Positions 57,755-64,000 of a stretch of DNA of 64,000 nucleotides are shown here, piece by piece. Position 1 is the stretch's first letter; each line of letters opens with the position of its first letter. The position numbers were made by a program, and so were the translations under genes. The stretch is taken from contig NZ_AVQK01000023.1 of assembly GCF_001401755.1 (NCBI RefSeq), positions 94,302-158,301 of the forward strand, written 5' to 3'. This stretch comes from Aquimarina longa SW024. Its GTDB lineage: Bacteria > Bacteroidota > Bacteroidia > Flavobacteriales > Flavobacteriaceae. The notes under the pieces were generated by a model. It was not told the origin of the DNA. It saw only the letters and a list, made by a program, of their open reading frames with translations, and did no database searches.

Positions 57755-59674
57755 TTACATAAAATTCTTAAGCTGAAAACGTACTCTCAATAGTTCTTGT
57801 ATATCTCTAATAGGTCTAAAACATCGTTTTAATTTCAATTTATCATTTTTACTCAGTTCATTCAATTTTATAAACTTACCTGAATCGTGATGAAGTAAAC
57901 CTTGTCTAGTTCTAAATTTGATTAATATTCTAAATGCTTTAGAACAACTCTCAAAAAGTGCTGCATTTCTGGGCTCGATTTCTGCAAGTTTATCATAGCG
58001 TAGTAATGTATTATTTACCCCACTAATATTATAATACAATATTAATATTCTTGCAGCATCAATCAATACCATCATTGCTCTGGTTTTAATATCAAAAGTA
58101 TCTTTATGTTCACCGTTTTGTTCAATCAAAAACTGTTTAAAGAACCCTAATGGGGATGGTTTTTGTAATGTACTAACTCCTAATAATGCTAAAAATCTAT
58201 TACTTTTATTTACTCCTTCAAATACGATTTCGGACAATCTATCTGTCATAGCAGCAGTTCCATACACATATTGAAAATCAAAAAATATAGATGACAATAA
58301 TGTTCCTTCTTCAGTAGGAGTGATAACCCAATCTCTAAATTGTGTTTCCCATTTTGATAAAGACATACACCATCTAGGATTACTAGCCATCATCTCTGCA
58401 GGACAATACTCAAATCCAATTACATGGAGTCCTTTTGTAATTTTATCTGCTAATTCTAAAAAATAACTTTGTGTCGCCTTATAATCTTCTTCTTCAACAT
58501 CTTCAAAAACAATAGCATTATCTTGATCAGTCAAAAGTAATTGCTCTCTTCGACCCTGACTACCTAGCACCATAAAACAAAAATTAACTGGTGGTGCTGC
58601 AGGCATTTCTTTTAATGACAACTCTATAATACGTATAATAAGCGCCTCATTAATTTCAGAAATAAGATGTATGATATGTTTAGTAGGAATATCTTGTTCT
58701 AAATATAATTTAAGTAGTTTTTCTACTTGTTTTCGGATATACCGGAGTCTATGAAGGCTTCGTATACGTTTCGTTTCTTTTATCAGTACAGAGGGATTAT
58801 TACCAAACGAGACTAAAAGATCATGCTCAGAAAGAATCCCTATAAGTTTTGAGTTCTGAGTACCATTTTTAGTAATACAAAGATGGCTTATATCATGTTT
58901 AATCAAAGCGATCTGAGCTTCTGCAACTGTCATATCTTTTGAATATGTAACTACAGGAAAAACCATAATTTGTCCTACTAATGATGTTACAGCATATAAC
59001 CCTGTTGCTATCTTGGCTCTTAAATCCCTATCAGTAATGATGCCTACAGGATGTTTATCATTGTTAACTATTACAATACAACTTATTTTTTTATCTGTCA
59101 TCTTTATAGCGATATGCTGAATCGTATCATCTAATGAACAGGTAACTGGTTTTTTTCGATAAGAAACTCTCCTCAATGAAGAAAGGTCCTTGGCTGCTTC
59201 AATAGAAATTGTATTATCTATTCGTTGTCCTTTTTCTGTTTCAGTAAAATTATTTCTAGCATGAGCTGCAAAAGTGCCTAATAAAAACTTATTTACTTCT
59301 TTATTTTTTTCAATTAATGGTTCAAATACCTGCGCTGGGATAGCATATATGATGGATTCTTCATCTGCTTTAGCAGACATCCGGTATTTTTTTTTGATAA
59401 TCATAATACGGAGACCAAATAGATCTCCTGCATCACATATATCGATCAAACTCTGATCTGTATCAAAACCTCGATATAGTCCTACAGCTCCTTCTCTTAC
59501 AATATAGAATTCATCATGACACGGTCCTCCTTGTTGAAAGATGTATTCTCCTTTCTCAGCATATAAAACTTTAATTTTACCAGAAATCAACAGAAGCTCT
59601 TCTTTTGTTAAGCTATCAAAAGGAGGGAATTGTTTCAAAAAATCCTGTATCCGTTCAGCGATTGTATTTTTCAT
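57755..59674 (-). CDS. Cyclic-nucleotide/CBS/DUF294 nucleotidyltransferase-like protein
   Basis: The 639-aa product has four parts. An N-terminal cyclic-nucleotide-binding domain comes first (about 15-130, GEYIFQQGGPCHDEFYIVRE). Two CBS domains follow (about 175-290, KPVTCSLDDTIQHIAIKMTD). The DUF294 nucleotidyltransferase-like domain has the motif GSQGRREQLLLTDQDNAIVF (about 370-390; GS and D..D residues), and a helical DUF294_C domain ends it. The architecture is that of a putative signal-controlled nucleotidyltransferase (GlnD-like fold). It directly precedes the exonuclease gene (stop and start adjacent). What it modifies is unknown. Confidence 0.92.
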   Translation of the reverse strand: MKNTIAERIQDFLKQFPPFDSLTKEELLLISGKIKVLYAEKGEYIFQQGGPCHDEFYIVREGAVGLYRGFDTDQSLIDICDAGDLFGLRIMIIKKKYRMSAKADEESIIYAIPAQVFEPLIEKNKEVNKFLLGTFAAHARNNFTETEKGQRIDNTISIEAAKDLSSLRRVSYRKKPVTCSLDDTIQHIAIKMTDKKISCIVIVNNDKHPVGIITDRDLRAKIATGLYAVTSLVGQIMVFPVVTYSKDMTVAEAQIALIKHDISHLCITKNGTQNSKLIGILSEHDLLVSFGNNPSVLIKETKRIRSLHRLRYIRKQVEKLLKLYLEQDIPTKHIIHLISEINEALIIRIIELSLKEMPAAPPVNFCFMVLGSQGRREQLLLTDQDNAIVFEDVEEEDYKATQSYFLELADKITKGLHVIGFEYCPAEMMASNPRWCMSLSKWETQFRDWVITPTEEGTLLSSIFFDFQYVYGTAAMTDRLSEIVFEGVNKSNRFLALLGVSTLQKPSPLGFFKQFLIEQNGEHKDTFDIKTRAMMVLIDAARILILYYNISGVNNTLLRYDKLAEIEPRNAALFESCSKAFRILIKFRTRQGLLHHDSGKFIKLNELSKNDKLKLKRCFRPIRDIQELLRVRFQLKNFM

Positions 59675-59692
59675 ATGCTAAAAAACTAGTTG

Positions 59693-60142
59693 TTAATTCA
59701 AATTACGTTTTTCAACGAAAAAACGAGTTAAAATTTCCCCACATTCTTTTTCTAAAACTCCTCCTACAATTTCAGTTTTTGGATGCAACTTTGTTTCCAT
59801 CACTGTACATCCTCTCTTTTGATCTACAGCTCCATAAACAATTTTCTTAATCTGGCTCCAATAGAGGGCTCCAGCACACATCTGGCATGGCTCTAATGTT
59901 ACATACAATGTACACTCATTAAGGTATTTTCCTCCAAGAAAATTAGATGCTGCTGTTATAGCTTGCATCTCAGCATGAGCAGTAACATCGGTTAGCAATT
60001 CTGTAAGGTTATGAGCTCTGGCAATAATCCTATCCGCTACTACAATGATCGCTCCTACAGGGACCTCATTTTTTTCATATGCCAATTCTGCTTCCTGAAG
60101 TGCTTTCTTCATATAATAAGAATCATCTAATGGGGCTAACAT
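59693..60142 (-). CDS. tadA: tRNA adenosine(34) deaminase
   Basis: The 149-aa product is a TadA-type deaminase, which converts the A34 wobble base of tRNA-Arg to inosine. The zinc motif is TAHAEMQAI (catalytic Glu) and LEPCQMCAGALYWSQI, and it has the family's KNEVPVGAIIV. The ATG at 60142 (MLAPLDDSYYMKKALQEAEL) matches the usual start. It lies 19 bp upstream of the DUF294 gene on the same strand. A dispersed repeat copy lies 27 bp upstream of its start. Confidence 0.9.
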   Translation of the reverse strand: MLAPLDDSYYMKKALQEAELAYEKNEVPVGAIIVVADRIIARAHNLTELLTDVTAHAEMQAITAASNFLGGKYLNECTLYVTLEPCQMCAGALYWSQIKKIVYGAVDQKRGCTVMETKLHPKTEIVGGVLEKECGEILTRFFVEKRNLN

Positions 60143-60168
60143 ATATCTATATCATTTTTTAGTAAACT

Positions 60169-60265
60169 ACCTCGGGACAAATCTCAGAGGTATTCATTTG
60201 AAAAAATATTTTTGATTTCGAGGCAAGCTTCTAAGCAATAAAAACCTCACTTAGTGAGTAAAACT
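60169..60265. repeat. Dispersed palindromic intergenic repeat, copy 3
   Basis: Shared blocks with copies 1 and 2 are CCTCGG at the start, GAGGTATTC, AAAAATATTTTTGATTTCGA, GGCAAGCTTC, and CCTCACTTAGTGAGTAAAAC at the end, where the CTCAC/GTGAG pair is a small hairpin. It sits between tadA and rsmA, where the other 280 bp hold no gene. Confidence 0.7.
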
Positions 60266-60424
60266 AAATAAAAATACTGGTATCCGATGGTAATACCAAA
60301 TAAAGAACAGAAGTTTTGACACAAACTTAAAGAGTCATTAACTTACTAATTAAAAGCTCTTAACATAAAAAAATATATTCTATTGAGATATTATACTAGT
60401 CAAATAGTAAGAAATTCATTAATT

Positions 60425-61279
60425 CTACTCTTGTTTTTCGATCAAAAGTGTTAATTCTAAAAATTGCTCAACTGATAATTGCTCTGGACGTTTACTTAAT
60501 ATTTCGAGTGTTTTAATTTCTTCTTCTAATTCAAAAGTTTTAAGACTATTTCTTAATGTTTTACGTCTCTGCCCAAAAGCTGTCTTCACTACTTTAAAAA
60601 ATAATTTCTCATCACATGATAATCCATATTCTTTTTTTCGTATCAATCGTAAGACTCCACTATCAACTTTTGGTGGAGGGTTAAAAACATCAGGAGGAAC
60701 AGTAAAAAGATATTCTACTTCATAAAATGCTTGTGTTAATACAGAAAGAATTCCATAGATCTTGCTTCCTGATCTTTCACAGATCCGCTGTGCCACTTCT
60801 TTCTGAAACATCCCTGTAAACTCTGGAATACGGTCTCTATTTTCTAATGTTTTAAAAACAATTTGTGTAGAAATATTATAAGGAAAGTTTCCTGTTATTG
60901 CAAATTGCTCTTTTGAGAATAATTTACTTAAATCAAATTTCAAAAAATCTGCTTCTATAACTTGAAAACTAGTATTTCCTTTTAAAATCTCATAGTGCTC
61001 TAATTGAAAATTAGTATTGAGGTATGCTATAGATTCACTATCCAGATCCATTGCTACAAGGTTGATATCCTTTTGGAGAATATATTTGGTGAGTACTCCC
61101 ATTCCTGGTCCAATCTCAATAACATTCTGATATCCGTTTAAAGTAAGCGTATCCCCTATTTTTCTAGCTACATTCTCATCTTTCAAAAAATGTTGTCCCA
61201 GATGTTTTTTTGCTTTTACTGCAGTTTTCTCAGGGGAACGTTTATGATTAGGAGTATATTTTTTTTTATTTTTAGACAT
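60425..61279 (-). CDS. rsmA: 16S rRNA (adenine1518-N6/adenine1519-N6)-dimethyltransferase
   Basis: The 284-aa product dimethylates two adenines near the 3' end of 16S rRNA in ribosome maturation. Motifs are [19 protein letters not shown], the SAM motif [16 protein letters not shown], and the catalytic motif [18 protein letters not shown]. The N-terminal 25 or so residues ([20 protein letters not shown]) are a basic extension. The start overlaps the stop of the DUF4286 gene by 8 bp (61272-61279), so both are translationally coupled. Confidence 0.95.
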   Translation of the reverse strand: MSKNKKKYTPNHKRSPEKTAVKAKKHLGQHFLKDENVARKIGDTLTLNGYQNVIEIGPGMGVLTKYILQKDINLVAMDLDSESIAYLNTNFQLEHYEILKGNTSFQVIEADFLKFDLSKLFSKEQFAITGNFPYNISTQIVFKTLENRDRIPEFTGMFQKEVAQRICERSGSKIYGILSVLTQAFYEVEYLFTVPPDVFNPPPKVDSGVLRLIRKKEYGLSCDEKLFFKVVKTAFGQRRKTLRNSLKTFELEEEIKTLEILSKRPEQLSVEQFLELTLLIEKQE

Positions 61280-61586
61280 TCTGCTTACTTACAATTTCTA
61301 ACTCTGTTCTAAAAGCGACGAACTTACCTGCAAAACGATTCCCTTTTGCCCTAAGATGATCTGCATCTTCATCATAATATTTTTGTAACGTTTCTTTACT
61401 ATCTGTAGTATACTGTACGGAGTACGTCAATCCTCCCATTTCTTCATCCACTAACACTTTGCTCATTAATGCTTTACTGAACTTTCCTGTAGCTAACATA
61501 TCAGGGATATGTTCTTCTTTCATCCAATTTAACCACACATCATGGATAGTTTCTTCTATATTTATGGTTACATTATAGATATACAT
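61272..61586 (-). CDS. DUF4286 family protein
   Basis: The 104-aa product belongs to DUF4286, a small Bacteroidota family: [20 protein letters not shown], then [30 protein letters not shown] and [19 protein letters not shown]. The fold is likely ferredoxin-like. It is upstream of rsmA, which it overlaps by 8 bp, a neighbourhood seen often in the phylum by recollection. Function unknown. Confidence 0.9.
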   Translation of the reverse strand: MYIYNVTINIEETIHDVWLNWMKEEHIPDMLATGKFSKALMSKVLVDEEMGGLTYSVQYTTDSKETLQKYYDEDADHLRAKGNRFAGKFVAFRTELEIVSKQNV

Positions 61587-61752
61587 AATTGTTATATTCG
61601 TTTAGGAGGTTACTTTTAATATCGTTAAAAACGCATAAAGTTACAAAGAAGCAGAAGTCTAGTGGGGTAATTCCTTTTAAAAAATGAAAATCTCTTTTAA
61701 TAGTGATCAAATTCTTTACTTCTTTATAATGAATCTATCTCTGGGTGATTAT

Positions 61753-63540
61753 CTAATTTATTGCATCACCGCGCAAGGCTCTATACTTTTTTCGAGCTTC
61801 TACAAAATAAATACTATCAGCATGGTTAAAAATTATTTTTTCGTATAATTCTTTAGCTTTTTCTGGTTCTGCTAATTCATTTACATATAATTCTGCTAAC
61901 CAATAATAGGCATCATCTGCCAAAATATCGTCGTTATAAAATTCTATAATTTTTAGATAATTAACTTTAGCTTTAGTGAACTGCTTCTCTTTTTCTAGCA
62001 ACTTTGCTTGGCGCAAAAAAGCCTCATCTTCAATCTTTTCTCCTCTATGTTGCTGTAGTATCGTTTCATACATTGCAATAGCTTCTTGGTTTTTATTCTG
62101 AAAAGCTAGTAAGTCTGCTTTAGCAAAAATCTTTAATGCTGTTTGCGTAGAATCTTCCAGAGAATTATCACTAATGATAAGACTAAGTTCCATAGCGTCA
62201 TTAGCAATTAATTGAGAGGTTGATGATTTTAATACATCGAGTTGTGTCTGTGCCCATGCAAAATCTCCTTTATAATAACTAGTTTTTGCGACTTTAAAAC
62301 GAGCATCCTGAGCTAGAAAATTATTCTTTAATACATTCTGAACCTGTGTATAATAGATTAATGCTTGATTAAATTTTTGATCTAAAACCAAAATATCTGC
62401 AATTTTCATTTTTATACGAGAAGATTGAAATCTCGAAAGACGTTCTCTATCTAAGATTTCTTTTAAAAAACGAATCGCTTCTTGTTTTTTATCTTGATTA
62501 AATGCTAAAAAATGTGAATAATCAATCTGCAATCCAATTGTTTCTCTGGATTTACCATACTCTTCAAATATGGTGTTATATTGTTCTAAAATTGTTTTAT
62601 AGTCTTTTTTAGAAGCGTTCTCCACTTTTGCTTTTAGAATAATTTTATGAGCAGTCAGCTTCATATCTTTTGATGCAGAAGTTTCTAAAATATAGTTTAG
62701 GATCTCTGTGGCAGATTTAATGTCTTTTTCTGAAATTGCAATTCTAGCCAAAGCAATAATACCTCCTGGCCCATCTTCTGTACGTTTATACATAGCTTTT
62801 TCTTGTATAAATGCTTTTTTAAATTCTTTTTGCTGTACAAATAACCAACTTAGCATTTCATTATACAAGATATTAGGGTTCTGTTGAAGTCTTTTAATCA
62901 ATAGCTTTCTAAAAATAACATTGGCTTCGCTTACTGGATTATCGGTGATATAATCTCCAAAGTTTCGTTGTACAACACTTATGTAATTAGGTTGTAATTG
63001 CAATAATGCCAAATAACTATCGAACATTTTCTCTAATTTTCCTTGCTCTCCATAAATTTTAGCTAGCTGTACATTAAAATTAGCTCTTGGGTTATCTACC
63101 ATCCCTTTTTCATAAATTATAGCAGCTTCATCTAATAAACTATACTTTTCGAAAGTCTGAGCGAGAGAATAAGCATGGTTTGCATTATTATCATCATACG
63201 TTTTGATAGCTTTATCATAATAAGAACGTGCTTCTTCTGTTTTCCCTTGTACATCATAGTGATGTCCTAATTCTACTAACATTTGTGCATTATTAGGAAT
63301 TGCTGCTATTCTGTTTTTAAGGATATTTTCTGCTTCGGTAAATTGTTCTAATTGTTGGTGTGATTCTACTAACCCTAATAGGTAATTCGTACGATTTGGG
63401 TTTTTTGCATATAATTTCTGGTATACAGAAAGTGCTTTTTTATATTGCCCTTGCTGAGCATAATTTTTAGCCAACTGCTCTGACTGTGCAACTGTCAAAA
63501 CAGTAAACAACAAGGTGATATATAAAATGATACGACGCAT
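61753..63540 (-). CDS. Exported tetratricopeptide-repeat protein
   Basis: The 595-aa product has a signal peptide (MRRIILYITLLFTVLTVAQ) and TPR-like helical repeats through its length, with the clearest in YAQQGQYKKALSVYQKLYAK, LGHHYDVQGKTEEARSYYDK and YAQTQLDVLKSST-type stretches later. Helices near the C-terminus (AKVNYLKIIEFYNDDILADD; YVNELAEPEKAKELYEKIIF) also fit TPRs. It should act as a scaffold in the periplasm or at the outer membrane. No binding partner is evident. The first 460 bp upstream hold only a repeat and a decayed transporter tail. Confidence 0.88.
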   Translation of the reverse strand: MRRIILYITLLFTVLTVAQSEQLAKNYAQQGQYKKALSVYQKLYAKNPNRTNYLLGLVESHQQLEQFTEAENILKNRIAAIPNNAQMLVELGHHYDVQGKTEEARSYYDKAIKTYDDNNANHAYSLAQTFEKYSLLDEAAIIYEKGMVDNPRANFNVQLAKIYGEQGKLEKMFDSYLALLQLQPNYISVVQRNFGDYITDNPVSEANVIFRKLLIKRLQQNPNILYNEMLSWLFVQQKEFKKAFIQEKAMYKRTEDGPGGIIALARIAISEKDIKSATEILNYILETSASKDMKLTAHKIILKAKVENASKKDYKTILEQYNTIFEEYGKSRETIGLQIDYSHFLAFNQDKKQEAIRFLKEILDRERLSRFQSSRIKMKIADILVLDQKFNQALIYYTQVQNVLKNNFLAQDARFKVAKTSYYKGDFAWAQTQLDVLKSSTSQLIANDAMELSLIISDNSLEDSTQTALKIFAKADLLAFQNKNQEAIAMYETILQQHRGEKIEDEAFLRQAKLLEKEKQFTKAKVNYLKIIEFYNDDILADDAYYWLAELYVNELAEPEKAKELYEKIIFNHADSIYFVEARKKYRALRGDAIN

Positions 63541-63733
63541 TCTGCAAGTTTTTTTGTAAATATAATAAATAAGTTAATGAGTTTTTAAGCAGAGCAAATC
63601 AATATCGTCTAGTTATACTAATTCTGATGTTAATATACTCATAATCTCATTTACAAATTGAAATTACTAGAATAAAATGTCTTTTTTCATTTTATTCTGC
63701 ATCCAAAAAAAGATATTGTTTTATTATAACAAC

Positions 63734-63785
63734 AACCTCAGAAGAAGTTCATGAAAAATTAAATGCTCTATGAGGGATTAAATGC
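63734..63785. repeat. Dispersed palindromic intergenic repeat, copy 4 (shortened)
   Basis: Only the ends remain: CCTCAGAAGAAG, GTTCATGA, and the terminal CTCTATGAGGGATTAAATG, which matches the ATGAGGGATTAAA end of copies 1 and 2. The centre of the repeat is deleted. It lies next to a decayed MATE gene. Confidence 0.55.
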
Positions 63786-63817
63786 TAAACTCAGTTTATC
63801 TAAATCACCTCATCTAA

Positions 63818-63964
63818 CTAGCAGGAGATACTAAAACTCCCACAATTATCAATTTCTTTTGTTTTTGGGTATTCCAATATTTAGTCGCCTTAGTTTTTGA
63901 TTATGGAGCAATAGGGATCGTTCTTGCAATTATAAGAACTGTCTGGTTTAAAAAAGGAGGATAG
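63818..63964 (+). pseudogene. C-terminal remnant of a MATE-family efflux transporter
   Basis: The plus frame from 63818 to the stop at 63962-63964 reads 48 residues beginning LAGDTKTPTIINFF and continuing CFWVFQYLVALVF, then YGAIGIVLAIIRTVWFKKGG. The GDTKTP motif followed by two helices is characteristic of the C-terminal half of MATE (Na+/H+-drug antiporter) proteins. An in-frame stop lies directly upstream (63815-63817), and no start or N-terminal part precedes it, so it is a decayed tail. The frame reads against the direction of the TPR gene. It was too short for routine ORF calling. Confidence 0.6.
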
Positions 63965-64000
63965 AAAAAGATAAAAGGTATAGTTTTTTAGAATCCTCAC

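Overview
The window is AT-rich DNA from the chromosome of a marine-type member of the Flavobacteriaceae (phylum Bacteroidota); an Aquimarina-like genus is my guess. The support is a SusC/SusD pair, a FecI-FecR-TonB receptor cassette, a VgrG with a DUF4280 PAAR-like protein (Bacteroidota type VI secretion, T6SS subtype iii), families largely confined to the phylum (DUF4230, DUF6438, DUF3109, DUF4286), TAnnTTTG promoter elements, few Shine-Dalgarno sites, and a eukaryote-like class Ia NrdB. No rRNA, tRNA, CRISPR array or intact insertion sequence was seen.

Layout. 1-9.6 kb: the 5' part of a DUF3050 gene, a dispersed palindromic repeat, a 42-bp tandem repeat, a secreted alpha/beta hydrolase whose nucleophile serine reads as alanine, an unrecognised lipoprotein, a membrane AraC regulator, two decayed genes, and a housekeeping-like run (MutS-like membrane ATPase, YjbR, DUF4230, methyltransferase). 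9.7-23.8 kb: a tight minus-strand vgrG island in the order vgrG, 56-aa protein, caspase-like candidate effector, three secreted small proteins, LysM protein, DUF4280 spike protein, 874-aa OmpA-domain protein, then a duplicated cassette of 275-aa, 161-aa lipoprotein and 369-aa lipoprotein genes. The second cassette copy carries a chimeric ORF and an internally deleted gene. No T6SS sheath, baseplate or membrane-complex genes are present, so this is an auxiliary vgrG/effector locus.

24-30 kb: two lipoproteins, then sigma factor, anti-sigma factor and TonB receptor; the receptor's signal-peptide codons form a 50-bp perfect palindrome. 30-47 kb: core genes (mgtE, dxs, dGTPase, nrdA, nrdB, DUF3109, marC, S41 protease, dCMP deaminase, HupE) and several small unknowns, with a hairpin-rich non-coding stretch at 46.2-46.6 kb. 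47.5-52 kb: SusC/SusD with a strong terminator. 52.5-64 kb: aspS, a ClC channel lacking its gating glutamate, csp, exonuclease plus DUF294 signalling protein, tadA, rsmA, DUF4286, a TPR protein and the tail of a decayed MATE transporter. Four copies of one palindromic intergenic repeat sit near the two ends of the window.

How the genes work together: in the vgrG island, VgrG, DUF4280 and LysM/OmpA proteins probably build and load a spike, and the caspase-like and 874-aa proteins are the likeliest cargo. The neighbouring signal-peptide and lipoprotein genes look like periplasmic immunity or accessory proteins. That assignment is inference from gene order and signals; no toxin activity is proven by the sequence.
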